Positions 27,494-37,892 of a DNA stretch of 64,000 bases are shown in pieces. The stretch comes from an uncultured Oscillospiraceae bacterium (lineage in GTDB: Bacteria > Bacillota > Clostridia > Oscillospirales > Oscillospiraceae). The stretch covers positions 1 to 64,000 of the forward strand of contig CALWXF010000009.1 of the NCBI GenBank assembly GCA_944385445.1, written 5' to 3'. The number at the start of each line of letters is the position of its first letter. Positions within the stretch are counted from its first letter, which is position 1. The notes below the pieces were generated by a model. The model did not search any database. It was not told the origin of the DNA and was given only the letters and a program-made list of their open reading frames with translations. A program made the position numbers and the translations under genes.

Positions 27494-29095
27494 TTGTCAC
27501 TGTACGAAGCTGAGATCAACCGGCGGCGAACCTTCGCCATCATCTCTCACCCGGACGCCGGTAAAACCACCCTCACCGAGAAATTCCTCCTCTACGGAGG
27601 CGCCATCGCCCAGGCCGGCGTGGTCAAGGGCAAGAAAAACGCCCGGGCCGCCACCTCCGACTGGATGGAGATTGAGAAACAGCGTGGTATCTCCGTCACC
27701 TCTTCCGTGATGCAGTTCCAGTACGAGGGATTCTGCATCAACATTCTGGACACCCCGGGCCACCAGGACTTCTCCGAGGACACCTACCGCACCCTCATGG
27801 CCGCCGACTCCGCCGTGATGGTCATCGACGCCGCCAAGGGCGTGGAGGCCCAGACCCGGAAGCTGTTCAAGGTCTGCGCCATGCGGGATATCCCCATCTT
27901 CACTTTTATTAATAAGATGGACCGGGAAGCTCAGGACCCCTTTGACCTGTGCCAGGAGCTGGAGCGAGAGCTGGGCATCGACACCTATGCCGTCAACTGG
28001 CCCATCGGCTGCGGCAAGGAGTTCCAGGGTGTGTACGACCGCCAGCGCAAGAAGATCATCCACTTCACCTCCAACACCAACGCCAAGGCCGCCATCGCCA
28101 CCGAGGTGGACTTAAATGACCCGGAGCTGGCCAATCTCATCGGCGAGAAGCACTACCGCCAACTGGTGGACGAGATCGAGCTGCTGGACGGGGCCTCCTG
28201 CGAGTTCGACATGGAGCGGGTGCGCCACGGCAAGCTCTCCCCCGTGTTCTTCGGCTCCGCCCTCACCAACTTCGGCGTAGAGCCCTTCCTGGAGGACTTC
28301 CTGCGCATGACCACCGCCCCCCTGCCCCGTATGGCCGGGGAGGAGCTCATCGACTCCTTTGACGACGACTTCTCCGCCTTTGTCTTTAAGATTCAGGCCA
28401 ACATGAACAAGGCCCACCGGGACCGCATCGCCTTCATGCGCATCGTCTCCGGCAAGTTCCAGGCGGACAAAGAGGTCTACCACGTCCAGGGCGGCAAAAA
28501 GATCAAGCTCTCCCGGCCCCAGCAGCTCATGGCCGCCGAGCGTGAGATCATTGAGGAGGCCTACGCCGGAGATATCATCGGCGTGTTTGACCCGGGCATC
28601 TTCTCCATTGGCGATACCCTGTGCACCGCCTCCCACAAGTTCCAGTTCAACCCCATCCCCACCTTTGCCCCCGAGCACTTCAAGCGGGTACGCCCCATGG
28701 ACACCATGAAGCGCAAGCAGTTCCTCAAGGGCATGGAACAGATCGCCCAGGAGGGCGCCATCCAGATCTTCAAAACCCCTTATTCCGGTATGGAGGAGGT
28801 CATTGTGGGCGTGGTGGGCACCCTGCAATTTGACGTGCTGGAGTACCGCCTGCGCAATGAGTACGGAGTGGACCTGTATGTGGAGGGCCTGCCCTACCAG
28901 TTCCTGCGGTGGATTGAGCACGACGGAGATGAGCCCCTCCGGGCCGACGACCTGATCCTGCCCAACGACGCCATGCTGGTGGAGGACTACAAGGGCAACC
29001 AGCTGCTCCTCTTCGCCTCCGGCTGGTCCATCAACTGGACCGCCGACCGCAACAAGCAGCTGACCCTGCTGGAGTTTGGAGGCGCACAGTTTTAA
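27494..29095 (+). CDS. prfC: peptide chain release factor 3
   Basis: RF3 (533 residues) is a translational GTPase that frees RF1/RF2 from the ribosome after termination. G motifs are ISHPDAGKTTLTE, RGISVTSSV, DTPGHQDFSEDTYR and NKMDREAQDP, followed by the beta-barrel and the C-terminal domain with EYRLRNEYGVDLYVEGL. The TTG at 27494 is preferred because GGAGG lies 8 bases upstream; the ATG at 27479 would place that site inside the gene. It has its own promoter. Confidence 0.95.
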   Translation: MSLYEAEINRRRTFAIISHPDAGKTTLTEKFLLYGGAIAQAGVVKGKKNARAATSDWMEIEKQRGISVTSSVMQFQYEGFCINILDTPGHQDFSEDTYRTLMAADSAVMVIDAAKGVEAQTRKLFKVCAMRDIPIFTFINKMDREAQDPFDLCQELERELGIDTYAVNWPIGCGKEFQGVYDRQRKKIIHFTSNTNAKAAIATEVDLNDPELANLIGEKHYRQLVDEIELLDGASCEFDMERVRHGKLSPVFFGSALTNFGVEPFLEDFLRMTTAPLPRMAGEELIDSFDDDFSAFVFKIQANMNKAHRDRIAFMRIVSGKFQADKEVYHVQGGKKIKLSRPQQLMAAEREIIEEAYAGDIIGVFDPGIFSIGDTLCTASHKFQFNPIPTFAPEHFKRVRPMDTMKRKQFLKGMEQIAQEGAIQIFKTPYSGMEEVIVGVVGTLQFDVLEYRLRNEYGVDLYVEGLPYQFLRWIEHDGDEPLRADDLILPNDAMLVEDYKGNQLLLFASGWSINWTADRNKQLTLLEFGGAQF

Positions 29096-29134
29096 CCCAC
29101 TCCCCTCACCTCCCAAGTAGAAAGGGTGTTTCCC

Positions 29135-29662
29135 ATGGCTGATCTATACGAGCAAATCACCCCGCCCCACCAGCGCAAGGCCTCCAGCGGAAGGTGGAAG
29201 CTGTTGGTGGTGCTGGGCGTTGCCCTGGTCATTCTGCTGCTGTGTATCGTTCCGGTGGCCCGGGTGCTGGGCCACCAGTACGGATATAAGCGGTTTGTCG
29301 CCGCCCTGTCTGACCAGACCTACCAGTGCTATTATCAGGACAACTTGCGGGCGGAAGTGGACGGTGCCTCCCTGCGCATCACGGGCGACAACGCCTACGA
29401 GGTCTTCAACGTCCTCTCCGCCATGGGCGCCGGCAAGCTGCCCGGAGACCCGCCCAAGGAGGCCCCGGACGCCGTGCTGTACTACGGGGACGAGGCGGTG
29501 ATGAAGCTGTGGGACATGACCCTGGGGAATGAGATCTACCCCACCGGGGTATATGTGAGCTTTGACAGCCCCGACGCCTCCTTCTCCTATATCATGAAGA
29601 AGGACATCCGCTATCTGTTGATCCTCCTCTCCCCGGAGAAAAATCCGGCTTGGGAAGAATGA
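29135..29662 (+). CDS. single-pass membrane protein of unknown function
   Basis: This 175-residue protein starts at MADLYEQITPPHQRK, has one membrane helix (about residues 23-43) and a mostly extracytoplasmic domain of about 125 residues with YQCYYQDNLRAEVDGASLRITGDNAYEVFNVLSAM-type strands. I do not recognise the family. The start is set by GAAAGGG 8 bases upstream. It follows prfC by 39 bases and may be co-transcribed; the terminator behind it ends the unit. Confidence 0.75.
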   Translation: MADLYEQITPPHQRKASSGRWKLLVVLGVALVILLLCIVPVARVLGHQYGYKRFVAALSDQTYQCYYQDNLRAEVDGASLRITGDNAYEVFNVLSAMGAGKLPGDPPKEAPDAVLYYGDEAVMKLWDMTLGNEIYPTGVYVSFDSPDASFSYIMKKDIRYLLILLSPEKNPAWEE

Positions 29663-29670
29663 TGAACCTA

Positions 29671-29710
29671 AAACTCCCCCTGGACTTGCAAAAGCCCAGG
29701 GGGAGTTTTT
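29671..29710. terminator. bidirectional terminator before glpK
   Basis: A 13-bp stem (29671-29683 with 29696-29708) ending in T runs; it ends the prfC unit and lies right after the glpK stop on the other strand. Confidence 0.9.
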
Positions 29711-29714
29711 GCGT

Positions 29715-31214
29715 TTATTCCGCTTCCGGGTCCACCCAGCCGCAGCTGCGGCCCACTGCCTTGTGCCAGCCCCGCAGCAGCTTGTCCCGCTGGGACTGGT
29801 CCATATTGGGGGTGTAGAGGCTGTCCAGGGTCCACTGGGCACGGATTTCCTCCAGGTCCCGCCAGAACCCGGTGGCCAGACCCGCCAGATAGGCGGCCCC
29901 CAGAGCGGTGGTCTCCCGAATCATGGGGCGGCGCACCTGCTTGCCCAGAATGTCCGCCTGGAACTGCATGAGAAACTTGTCCCGGGAGGCGCCTCCATCC
30001 ACGCTCAGCTCCGTGAGGTGTATGCCCGTGTCCCTCTCCATGGCCTCCACCAGGTCGTAGCTCTGGTAGGCGATGGACTCCTGGGCCGCCCGGATGATGT
30101 GCTCCCGGGTGGTGCCCCGGGTGATGCCGATAAGGCAGCCCCGGGCGTACATGTCCCAGTAGGGAGCGCCCAGTCCGGTGAAGGCGGGCACCAGGTACAC
30201 CCCTCCGGTGTCTGGCACCTTCTGGGCGTAGTACTCCGCATCCCGGGACTCGGTGATAAAGCGCAGCTCGTCCCGCACCCACTGGATAACCGCCCCGCCC
30301 ACAAACACGCTGCCCTCCAGGGCGTACTGCACCTTGCCGTTTAAGCCGATGGCAATGGTGCTGATGAGGCCGTTTTCACTGCGGTAGAGCCGGTCTCCCG
30401 TGTTCATGAGCAAAAAGCACCCGGTGCCGTAGGTGTTTTTCGCCTCGCCGGGGGCAAAACAGGTCTGGCCGAACAGCGCCGCCTGCTGGTCCCCTGCCAT
30501 GCCCGCAATGGGTACTTCCACCCCCTGGAGGTTCACATAGCCGTAGACTTCACTGGAATTGCACACCTCCGGCAGCATACTCATGGGGATGCCCAGCTTG
30601 GTGCAGATGGTCTCGTCCCACCGCAGGTCCCGGATGTTGTAGAGCATGGTGCGGCTGGCGTTGGTGTAGTCGGTGACGTGGACCTTGCCCCCGGTGAGCT
30701 TCCACACCAGCCAGCTGTCCACGGTGCCGAAGAGGAGCTTCCCCTGCTGGGCCCGCTCCCTTGCCCCCTCCACATGGTCCAGAATCCACTGGATTTTGGT
30801 GGCGGAGAAGTAGGCGTCGATGAGCAGCCCCGTGTGCTCCTTCACATATTCGGTGAAGGCCTCGTCCTTCTTCAGCTCCTCGCACAGCCCCGCCGTGCGC
30901 CGACACTGCCACACAATGGCGTTGTAAATGGGCTTGCCCGTGTCCTTGTCCCACACAATGGTGGTCTCCCGCTGGTTGGTGATGCCGATGGCGGCGATGT
31001 CCGACGGGTCGATGCTGTTGCCCACCAGAGACTCAATGAGCACCCCGTACTGGGTGGAGTAGATCTCCATGGGGTCGTGCTCCACCCACCCGGGCTTGGG
31101 ATAGTGCTGGGCAAACTCCCGCTGCTCCAAGGCCACAATATTCTGCTGTCGGTCAAAGACAATGCAGCGGCTGCTGGTGGTGCCCTGGTCCAGGGCGATG
31201 ACGTACTGTTTCAT
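29715..31214 (-). CDS. glpK: glycerol kinase
   Basis: GlpK (499 residues) phosphorylates glycerol to glycerol-3-phosphate with ATP. Family marks are [14 protein letters not shown] at the start, [14 protein letters not shown], the W-R-R substrate region [35 protein letters not shown] and [17 protein letters not shown]. It is divergent from the glycerol-3-phosphate oxidoreductase cluster and precedes no uptake facilitator here. Its leader holds a terminator-like hairpin, so expression is probably set by antitermination. Confidence 0.98.
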   Translation of the reverse strand: MKQYVIALDQGTTSSRCIVFDRQQNIVALEQREFAQHYPKPGWVEHDPMEIYSTQYGVLIESLVGNSIDPSDIAAIGITNQRETTIVWDKDTGKPIYNAIVWQCRRTAGLCEELKKDEAFTEYVKEHTGLLIDAYFSATKIQWILDHVEGARERAQQGKLLFGTVDSWLVWKLTGGKVHVTDYTNASRTMLYNIRDLRWDETICTKLGIPMSMLPEVCNSSEVYGYVNLQGVEVPIAGMAGDQQAALFGQTCFAPGEAKNTYGTGCFLLMNTGDRLYRSENGLISTIAIGLNGKVQYALEGSVFVGGAVIQWVRDELRFITESRDAEYYAQKVPDTGGVYLVPAFTGLGAPYWDMYARGCLIGITRGTTREHIIRAAQESIAYQSYDLVEAMERDTGIHLTELSVDGGASRDKFLMQFQADILGKQVRRPMIRETTALGAAYLAGLATGFWRDLEEIRAQWTLDSLYTPNMDQSQRDKLLRGWHKAVGRSCGWVDPEAE

Positions 31215-31253
31215 ACTCTTCCGCCTCCTGTGTCTGGTGTTGCCGCATCAAAC

Positions 31254-31297
31254 AAAAAAGAGCACAACCGGCGACTTGCCCCTCGCCCGTCCTGCTC
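31254..31297 (-). terminator. leader terminator (attenuator) of glpK
   Basis: On the minus strand, stems 31283-31297 and 31260-31274 pair with 12 of 15 bases, around an 8-base loop, followed by six T (31254-31259). It lies between the glpK promoter and its ATG, where the GlpP antiterminator acts in Bacillus. Whether GlpP exists here is not shown by this window. Confidence 0.7.
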
Positions 31298-31319
31298 CTC
31301 ATCTCTCTGGGTTGCACCC

Positions 31320-31348
31320 ATTATGCCAGATTTTCACCCCCCTGTAAA
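31320..31348 (-). promoter_or_regulatory. promoter of glpK
   Basis: TTTACA (31343-31348) and CATAAT (31320-31325) on the minus strand with a 17-base spacer; the leader is about 100 nt. Confidence 0.7.
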
Positions 31349-31448
31349 GGGCTCCCCTCCCCGCCCGGTGAAAATCAGCGATACGACGCAAACCGCCCCT
31401 TATTTTTCGTCACAGTGCACAGTCTGGAATATACGTTCTTTCTATCCC

Positions 31449-31477
31449 TTGCTTTTTTCCACAAAACCGGATATAAT
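31449..31477 (+). promoter_or_regulatory. promoter of the glycerol-3-phosphate oxidoreductase cluster
   Basis: TTGCTT (31449-31454), a 17-base spacer and TATAAT (31472-31477). Confidence 0.78.
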
Positions 31478-31507
31478 GGCCCCAACAAACGGATAGACCA
31501 AGGGGTT

Positions 31508-31566
31508 GAGCGCAACGCAGGTGGGTAGCCGCAACAAGGGGGCTGTATCTGGGTTGCGTTTTGCTC
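31508..31566 (+). promoter_or_regulatory. structured leader hairpin before the oxidoreductase cluster
   Basis: GAGC..AACGCA (from 31508) pairs with TGCGTT..GCTC (to 31566), enclosing an inner AGCC/GGCT stem. There is no proper T run, so it may be a protein-binding or stability element rather than a terminator. Confidence 0.45.
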
Positions 31567-31585
31567 TGGAAGGGAGGTCCTTTTC

Positions 31586-33037
31586 ATGTATGACGTCATC
31601 ATTTTAGGCTGTGGGGTGGTGGGGGCTGCCGCCGCCTACCACCTGGCCCGGTATCCCCTGGATGTGGCCGTGTTGGAAGCCCAAAACGACGTGGCCAACG
31701 GCACCACCAAGGCCAACAGCGCCATCATCCACGCCGGGTACGACCCGGAGCCGGGCACCCTCATGGCACAGCTGAACGTGGAGGGAAACCGGATGGCCGG
31801 GGACATCTGCCAAAAGCTCCAGGTGCCCTTTGCTCGGGTGGGCAGCCTGGTATTGGCCTTTGATGAGGGGGACCTTCACACCCTGCGCACCCTCTACCAC
31901 CGAGGCGTACAAAACGGGGTGCCGGGGCTGGAGCTGCTGGACGCCGCCCAGGTGCGCCAAACAGAGCCCAACCTCAGTGGGGAGGTGGTGGGCGCTCTAT
32001 ACGCCCCCACCGCCGGCATTGTGGACCCCTGGCAGTACGCCCTGGCCATGGCAGAGGTGGCGGTGGTCAATGGCGTAACGCTCCACCGCTCCGCCCCTGC
32101 CACCGCCATCACACCCGTGGAGGGGGGCTACGCCGTCACCACCCCCAAGGGGGTGTTTGAAGGGAAGTACATCCTCAACGCCACCGGGGTGTTCTCCGAC
32201 CAGGTGCATGGGCTCTTAGAGGAGCCGGACTATGCCATCACCCCCAACCGGGGCGAATACTACCTGCTGGACAAAAGCCAGGGACATCAGGTGTCCCATG
32301 TGGTGTTCCAATGCCCCAATGAAAAGGGCAAGGGGGTGCTGGTGGCCCCCACCATCCACGGCAACCTCCTGGTGGGCCCCAACGCACAGCCGGTGGCCGA
32401 CCGCCACGACTTGGGCAACACCGCCCAGGGGCTGGCCTTTGTCCGGAAGCAGGCCCTGCGCTCGGTGCCCGGCCTTAATTTTGGGGAGAACATCCGCAAC
32501 TTCGCCGGACTGCGGGCCAACTCCACCCGCTCCGACTTCATTTTAGAGGAGAGCCAAACCCATCCCGGCTTTTTCGACCTGGCGGGAATCAAGTCCCCCG
32601 GCCTGGCGGCCAGCGCCGCCATTGGCAAGTGGGCCTGCGACCGGATTTTGGAGAAGGAGCCGCACCTGGGGGCCAAACCGGACTTTGTGGACCAGCGGTC
32701 CCATGTGATGTTCCAACACCTCTCCCCCCAGGAGAAAAACGCCCTCATCGCCCGGGACCCCCGGTATGGCCGGGTGATTTGCCGGTGCGAGACGGTCACC
32801 GAGGGGGAGATCGTGGCCGCCCTCCACGCCCCTATCCCGCCCTACACCATCAACGGGGTGAAGCGGCGGTGTAATGCGGGCATGGGCCGCTGCCAGGGTG
32901 GCTTCTGCGCCCCCAGGGTCCAGGCCATTATCGCCCGGGAGCTGGGGCTGGATCCCTGTGAGGTGCTGCTGGACCAGGAGGGCTCTTACCTGCTCACCGG
33001 AGAGACCAAGGGCCAAGGAGGGAACGCTCATGTATGA
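31586..33037 (+). CDS. GlpA-like NAD(P)/FAD-dependent oxidoreductase (anaerobic glycerol-3-phosphate dehydrogenase type)
   Basis: This 483-residue protein begins with an FAD-binding Rossmann motif (VIILGCGVVGAAAAYHLARY) and KANSAIIHAGYDPEPGTLMA, a DAO-fold signature. A C-terminal BFD-like iron-sulfur domain has CRCETVTEGEI and RCNAGMGRCQGGFC. Together with the next two genes and glpK it matches a widespread clostridial cluster that oxidises glycerol-3-phosphate to dihydroxyacetone phosphate. GGGAGG precedes the ATG. The next gene overlaps by 8 bases. The electron acceptor is not known. Confidence 0.9.
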   Translation: MYDVIILGCGVVGAAAAYHLARYPLDVAVLEAQNDVANGTTKANSAIIHAGYDPEPGTLMAQLNVEGNRMAGDICQKLQVPFARVGSLVLAFDEGDLHTLRTLYHRGVQNGVPGLELLDAAQVRQTEPNLSGEVVGALYAPTAGIVDPWQYALAMAEVAVVNGVTLHRSAPATAITPVEGGYAVTTPKGVFEGKYILNATGVFSDQVHGLLEEPDYAITPNRGEYYLLDKSQGHQVSHVVFQCPNEKGKGVLVAPTIHGNLLVGPNAQPVADRHDLGNTAQGLAFVRKQALRSVPGLNFGENIRNFAGLRANSTRSDFILEESQTHPGFFDLAGIKSPGLAASAAIGKWACDRILEKEPHLGAKPDFVDQRSHVMFQHLSPQEKNALIARDPRYGRVICRCETVTEGEIVAALHAPIPPYTINGVKRRCNAGMGRCQGGFCAPRVQAIIARELGLDPCEVLLDQEGSYLLTGETKGQGGNAHV

Positions 33038-34289
33038 ACTCATCGTCATTGGCGGCGGCCCCGCCGGACTGGCCGCCGCCCGGGAGGCCTGGGACCAAGG
33101 GCTGCGGAAGGTACTGATTTTGGAGCGGGACCAGGAGCTTGGCGGCATCCTCAACCAGTGCATCCACAATGGCTTTGGGCTCCACCACTTCCACGAGGAG
33201 CTCACCGGGCCGGAGTACGCCGCCCGATTTATTCAGCAGATCCAGGATACCGATGTGGAAGTGCAGCTGGACACCATGGTGCTCCAGCTCCTCCCCGGCG
33301 CTCCTCATCAGGTCCACTGTGTCAGCGCCCAACACGGGTATCAAATCCTGGAGACGAAGGCAGTGGTGCTGGCCATGGGCTGCCGGGAGCGGGCCCGGGG
33401 GGCCATCGCCCTTCCCGGGGAGCGTCCGGCGGGCATTTTCACCGCCGGGGCCGCCCAGCGGTACCTGAATATGGAGGGGTACATGGTGGGCCGCCGGGTG
33501 GTCATCCTGGGCAGCGGCGACATCGGCCTCATTATGGCCCGGCGCATGACCCTGGAGGGGGCCCGTGTACTGGCCTGCGTGGAGCTGATGCCCTACTCCA
33601 GCGGCCTGACCCGCAACATCGTCCAGTGCCTGGAGGATTACCACATCCCCCTCTACCTCAGCCACACCGTCACCGACATCCGTGGCCACAACCGCCTGGA
33701 ACAGGTGGTGGTAAGCCAGGTAGATGAGCACCGCCGCCCCATTCCCGGCACCGAGCTGGTCTTTGACTGCGACACCCTGCTTTTGAGCGTGGGGCTCATC
33801 CCGGAAAATGAGCTCACCCGCCAGGCGGACATCCCCATGGACGGGCGCACCCACGGGGCGGTGGTGTTTGAGAACATGGAGACCCAGGTGCCCGGTATTT
33901 TCGCCTGTGGAAACGTGCTCCACGTCCACGACCTGGTGGATTACGTCACTGCCGAGAGCCAGCGGGCGGGGGCCGCTGCCGCCCGCTATGTCCAGGGAGA
34001 ACAAGCCGCCCATGAGGCCCTGCCCCTCACCCACGGCTCCGGGGTCAGCTACACCGTCCCCCAGCGCATCCGCCGGGGAAGCGGCAAGGTACAGGTACTG
34101 TTCCGGGTGGGTCGGGTGTTTGGCACAAGCCGCATTGTGGTGAAAGACGACACGGGCACCCCCATTGCCCAGTTCCCCCGCTCCCACATGGCCCCCGGGG
34201 AGATGGAGCAGATCACTCTGCCCGGGGTACTGCTGGACCGGGCTGCCGGGGGCCTCACCCTCTCCATTGAGGAGGTGGAAGAGACATGA
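33030..34289 (+). CDS. FAD-dependent oxidoreductase, second subunit of the glycerol-3-phosphate cluster
   Basis: This 419-residue pyridine-nucleotide disulfide-type flavoprotein lacks a redox CxxC. The FAD motif is LIVIGGGPAGLAAAREA; a second NAD(P)-binding motif is VILGSGDIGLIMARRM, and IFACGNVLHVHDLVDYV near the C-terminus contacts FAD. ATG 33030 is preceded by AAGGAGGG and overlaps the previous stop. It probably passes electrons from the GlpA-like subunit to NAD(P)+, or the reverse; this is inferred from context. The DUF1667 gene overlaps its end. Confidence 0.9.
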   Translation: MYELIVIGGGPAGLAAAREAWDQGLRKVLILERDQELGGILNQCIHNGFGLHHFHEELTGPEYAARFIQQIQDTDVEVQLDTMVLQLLPGAPHQVHCVSAQHGYQILETKAVVLAMGCRERARGAIALPGERPAGIFTAGAAQRYLNMEGYMVGRRVVILGSGDIGLIMARRMTLEGARVLACVELMPYSSGLTRNIVQCLEDYHIPLYLSHTVTDIRGHNRLEQVVVSQVDEHRRPIPGTELVFDCDTLLLSVGLIPENELTRQADIPMDGRTHGAVVFENMETQVPGIFACGNVLHVHDLVDYVTAESQRAGAAAARYVQGEQAAHEALPLTHGSGVSYTVPQRIRRGSGKVQVLFRVGRVFGTSRIVVKDDTGTPIAQFPRSHMAPGEMEQITLPGVLLDRAAGGLTLSIEEVEET

Positions 34290-34633
34290 GAGAACTTGTG
34301 TGTATCGTCTGCCCCAAGGGGTGCCGCCTCCAGGTGGATGAGGAGCACGGCTGTGCCGTCACCGGAAACAGCTGCCCTCGGGGGGCAGAGTACGGCAAAA
34401 ATGAGCTGCTCCACCCCACCCGGGTGATCACCAGCACCGTGTGCATCCAGGGCGGACTCCACCGCCGCCTGCCTGTAAAGACCACCGCCCCCATTCCCAA
34501 GGAGCTGATCTTTGAGGCCATGGATGCCCTCAACGAGGTACATCTCACCGCCCCGGTACACCTGGGTCAGGTGGTGATTCCCAACCTGCTGGGCACTGGA
34601 GTGGACGTGGTGGCCACCAGAGAAATGAAGTAA
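34286..34633 (+). CDS. DUF1667 small Cys-containing protein
   Basis: This 115-residue protein starts MRELVCIVCPKGCRLQV with a CxxCxxxC pattern, followed by TGNSCPRGAEYGKNELLHPTRVITSTV, the conserved DUF1667 core. The four Cys could hold an iron-sulfur cluster or zinc. The family always sits with these two oxidoreductases, suggesting a third subunit. Its ATG overlaps the preceding stop (ATGA). Confidence 0.92.
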   Translation: MRELVCIVCPKGCRLQVDEEHGCAVTGNSCPRGAEYGKNELLHPTRVITSTVCIQGGLHRRLPVKTTAPIPKELIFEAMDALNEVHLTAPVHLGQVVIPNLLGTGVDVVATREMK

Positions 34634-34655
34634 TCACGCAGAGGAGTAGCTACTT

Positions 34656-34786
34656 CCAAAGGCCCCCTTGTGCAAAGGGGGCTGGCTGCCCGTAGGGCAG
34701 ACTGGGGGATTGTCTCCACTCCTAAGCAAACAATCCCTCCGACCCGGCTTCCGCCGGGCCACCTCCCTTTACACAAGGGAGGCTAT
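34656..34786. repeat. dispersed structured repeat, copy 2
   Basis: Same architecture as the element at 8993-9128: hairpins GGCCCCC...GGGGGC, GCTGCCC...GGGCAG, a GGGGGATTG tract, then AACAATCCCTCCGACCCGGC, a GCCGGG closing arm and CCTCCC...GGGAGG. The right half is nearly identical to copy 1; stem changes in the left half tend to be compensated. Confidence 0.85.
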
Positions 34787-34824
34787 GGGTTGCGGCACTC
34801 CCTTACGGTTCACAAAAAGCAAAA

Positions 34825-34862
34825 ACAGGCCCAGAGAATGTCGAGGCATTCTCTGGGCCTGT
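34825..34862 (-). terminator. terminator of the pfl operon
   Basis: A perfect 16-bp stem (34825-34840 with 34847-34862) with a 6-base loop, followed on the minus strand by T-rich sequence. Confidence 0.95.
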
Positions 34863-34876
34863 AAACATCATGCGGC

Positions 34877-37120
34877 TTATACGGACTCGTGGAAGGTCCG
34901 CTTGATGACCTCCAACTGCTGCTCCCGGCTCAGACGGTTGAAGTTCACCGCATAGCCGGACACACGGATGGTGAGGGTTGGGTACTGCTCGGGGTGCTCC
35001 ATGGCGTCCAGCAGCACCTGACGGTCCATGACGTTGACGTTCAGGTGGTGGGCACCCTGGACGAAGTAGCCGTCCAGAATGGACACCAGGTTGGTGATGC
35101 GCTCCTCCGGGCTCTTACCCAGGGCATTGGGGACAATGGAGAAGGTGTTGGACACGCCATCCTGGCACACGCCCCGGTAGGGGATCTTGGCCACGGAGTT
35201 GAGGCTGGCCAGAGCGCCGTTCTCGTCCCGGCCGTGCATGGGGTTGGCGCCGGGGGCGAAGGGCTCGCCGGCCTTGCGGCCATCGGGGGTGGAGCCGGTC
35301 TTCTTGCCGTACATCACGTTGCTGGTGATGGTGAGGGCGGAGAGGGTGTGGATGGCGCCCCGGTACAGGGGGTGCTTTTTCAGCTCGGCAGAGAAGTAGG
35401 CGGCGATCTCCACGGCGATGTCGTCCACCCGGTCGTCGTCGTTGCCGTACTTGGGGAAGTCCCCCTCCACGGCAAAGTCCACGGCGATGCCGTCCTCGTT
35501 GCGGATGGGCCGCACCTTGGCAAACTTGATGGCGGACAGGGAGTCGGCGGCAATGGACAGGCCCGCCACGCCGAAGGCGGCCAGGCGCTCCACCAGGGTG
35601 TCGTGGAGGGCCATCTGGCTGGCCTCGTAGGCGTACTTGTCGTGCATGTAGTGGATGATGTTGATGGTGTCCACATACAGCTCGGCCACATAGGACAGCA
35701 CCTTCTTATAGTTGGTGAGCACTTTGGAGTAGTCCAGCACCTCGTCCTCGTCCCGGACGATGCCGGGCACCACATGGAGGCCCTTCTTCTCGTCTACGCC
35801 GCCGTTGATGGCGTACAGCAGGCTCTTGGCCAGGTTGGCACGGGCCCCGAAGAACTGCATCTGCTTGCCCACGGCCATGGCGGACACACAGCAGGAGATG
35901 CAGTAGTCATCCCCGTACAGGGGGCGCATCACGTCGTCGTTCTCATACTGGATGGAGTCGGTGGCGATGCTCATCTTGGCGCAGTAGTCCTTCCAGGCCT
36001 GGGGCAGGTTCTGGCTCCACAGCACGGTGAGGTTGGGCTCGGGAGCGGTGCCCAGGTTGGTGAGGGTGTGCAGGTAGCGGAAGCTGTTCTTGGTCACCAG
36101 GGTGCGGCCGTCAATGCCCATGCCGCCCAGAGACTCGGTGATCCAGGTGGGGTCGCCGCCGAACAGCTCGTTGTACTCGGGAGTGCGCAGGTGGCGCACC
36201 AGGCGCAGCTTGATGATAAACTGGTCGATGAGCTCCTGAGCCCCCTGCTCGTCCAGCAGTCCCCGGTCCAGGTCCCGCTGGATGTAGATGTCCAGGAAGG
36301 TGGCGGTGCGGCCCAGAGAGGTGGCGGCGCCATTGTTCTCCTTCACGCCAGCCAGATAGGCCAGGTACAGGTTCTGGACCGCCTCATGGGCGTTCTCGGC
36401 GGGGCGGGAGACGTCGCAGCCGTAGCGGCTGGCCATGTGGGTGAACTCCTTCAGGGCCCGGATCTGGGTGCTCACTTCCTCCCGCAGGCGGATGCGCTCC
36501 TCGGTCATGGGGCCGTCCAGCATGTCCAGGTCCTTCTGCTTCTCCTCAATGAGGAAGTCGGTGCCGTACAGGGGCACCCGGCGGTAATCGCCCACCAGGC
36601 GGCCACGGCCATAGGCGTCGGGCAGACCGGTAAGCAGGCCGGCGGTGCGGGCCAGACGGGTGCGCTTTGGGTAGGCGTCAAACACGCCCTCGTTGTGGGT
36701 CTTGCGGTAGAGGCTGAAGTGGCGCTCGATCTCGGGGTCCAGCTCGTAGCCGTACTCGTGGAGGGCGGACTCGGCCATGCGCATACCGCCGTACAGGTTC
36801 ACAATGCGCTTGAGAGGGGCGTCGGTCTGGAGGCCCACAATGACCTCGTTTTCCTGGTCAATGTAGCCGGGCTCGAAGTTGTCGATGCCGGACACCACAT
36901 GGGTCTCCACGTCGATGATGCCCTTTTGCAGCTCCTCCACAATGAGGGCATGGGCCTTCTCCCACACCTTGGCGGTGCGGGGGGAGATGGGGGCCAGGAA
37001 GCTGTCATCTCCGGTATAGGGGGTGTAGTTCTTCTGAATGAAATTGCGCACGTTCACCAGGTGACGCCATTCGCCGGTGCGAAAGCCCTCCCAGGCGGTG
37101 CAGTTGACATCAATGCTCAT
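34877..37120 (-). CDS. pflB: formate C-acetyltransferase (pyruvate formate-lyase)
   Basis: PflB (747 residues) splits pyruvate + CoA into acetyl-CoA + formate by a glycyl radical. The catalytic cysteine pair lies in [12 protein letters not shown], and the glycyl-radical loop [17 protein letters not shown] is at the C-terminus with the radical Gly. The pyruvate-binding Arg blocks and the N-terminal WEGFRTGEW are present. It follows its activase by 17 bases and supplies acetyl-CoA for the Pta-AckA route that ends with the ackA at the window start. Confidence 0.98.
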   Translation of the reverse strand: MSIDVNCTAWEGFRTGEWRHLVNVRNFIQKNYTPYTGDDSFLAPISPRTAKVWEKAHALIVEELQKGIIDVETHVVSGIDNFEPGYIDQENEVIVGLQTDAPLKRIVNLYGGMRMAESALHEYGYELDPEIERHFSLYRKTHNEGVFDAYPKRTRLARTAGLLTGLPDAYGRGRLVGDYRRVPLYGTDFLIEEKQKDLDMLDGPMTEERIRLREEVSTQIRALKEFTHMASRYGCDVSRPAENAHEAVQNLYLAYLAGVKENNGAATSLGRTATFLDIYIQRDLDRGLLDEQGAQELIDQFIIKLRLVRHLRTPEYNELFGGDPTWITESLGGMGIDGRTLVTKNSFRYLHTLTNLGTAPEPNLTVLWSQNLPQAWKDYCAKMSIATDSIQYENDDVMRPLYGDDYCISCCVSAMAVGKQMQFFGARANLAKSLLYAINGGVDEKKGLHVVPGIVRDEDEVLDYSKVLTNYKKVLSYVAELYVDTINIIHYMHDKYAYEASQMALHDTLVERLAAFGVAGLSIAADSLSAIKFAKVRPIRNEDGIAVDFAVEGDFPKYGNDDDRVDDIAVEIAAYFSAELKKHPLYRGAIHTLSALTITSNVMYGKKTGSTPDGRKAGEPFAPGANPMHGRDENGALASLNSVAKIPYRGVCQDGVSNTFSIVPNALGKSPEERITNLVSILDGYFVQGAHHLNVNVMDRQVLLDAMEHPEQYPTLTIRVSGYAVNFNRLSREQQLEVIKRTFHESV

Positions 37121-37137
37121 GGGAATGTACCTCCTTA

Positions 37138-37860
37138 TTAAATATGGGGAAACGCTCGGTCAAACTTCTCCTGCCACCCGGCCAGAGCGTCCTTGGCCAG
37201 GGGCTCCACCCCCTCCAGGGGGTAAGGATATCCCAGGGTGTGGTACTTGTGCACCCCCAGGGTGTGGTAGGGCAGCAGCTCTACCCGGCGCACATGGCGC
37301 AAGGTGGAGACAAAGTCCAGCAGGCCTTGCAAATGCTCGTCGCCGTCGGTGAGCCCGGGCACCACCACATGCCGAATCCACAGGGGCACCTCTTGGGCCT
37401 GCAATTGGTCCAGAAACGCTCTCCACTCCCCGGTGTCCCGGCCTGTGACCGCCTGGAACCCTTGGGATGTGTAGTGCTTGATGTCCAGCAGCACCAGGTC
37501 GGTGTGGGACAGAATCCGCTCATAGTCCCCCAGCCCGCACCCGGCAGTGTCCAGACAGGTGTGAATGCCTTCCTTTTGGCACAGCTCTAGGGCCTGGGCC
37601 AAAAACTCCGGCTGTAACAGCGGCTCTCCCCCGGAAAAGGTGACCCCTCCGGTGGCGCCGTAGTAGGATTTGAACCGGCGCAGCTTAGCCACCAGCTCCT
37701 CCGGCGTCATCTCCTTGGCGGCAGCGGCGCCACATTCCCAGGTGTCCGGGTTGTGGCAGTACTGACACCGCAGCCCACACCCCTGGAGAAACACCACGGT
37801 GCGAATGCCGGGGCCATCCACCAGCCCCATGCTCTCCACAGAGTGAATGCGTCCTCTCAT
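37138..37860 (-). CDS. pflA: pyruvate formate-lyase activating enzyme
   Basis: PflA (240 residues) is a radical SAM enzyme that makes the glycyl radical on PflB. The CxxxCxxC cluster motif is [25 protein letters not shown] binds SAM, and [17 protein letters not shown] is a family block. The ATG of [12 protein letters not shown] is preceded by AAGGGAG. Gene order activase then lyase is the reverse of E. coli. A structured leader that resembles the ZTP riboswitch precedes it. Confidence 0.96.
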   Translation of the reverse strand: MRGRIHSVESMGLVDGPGIRTVVFLQGCGLRCQYCHNPDTWECGAAAAKEMTPEELVAKLRRFKSYYGATGGVTFSGGEPLLQPEFLAQALELCQKEGIHTCLDTAGCGLGDYERILSHTDLVLLDIKHYTSQGFQAVTGRDTGEWRAFLDQLQAQEVPLWIRHVVVPGLTDGDEHLQGLLDFVSTLRHVRRVELLPYHTLGVHKYHTLGYPYPLEGVEPLAKDALAGWQEKFDRAFPHI

Positions 37861-37892
37861 TGTGTACTCCCTTCTTTTTCCAATAGTTGGAT

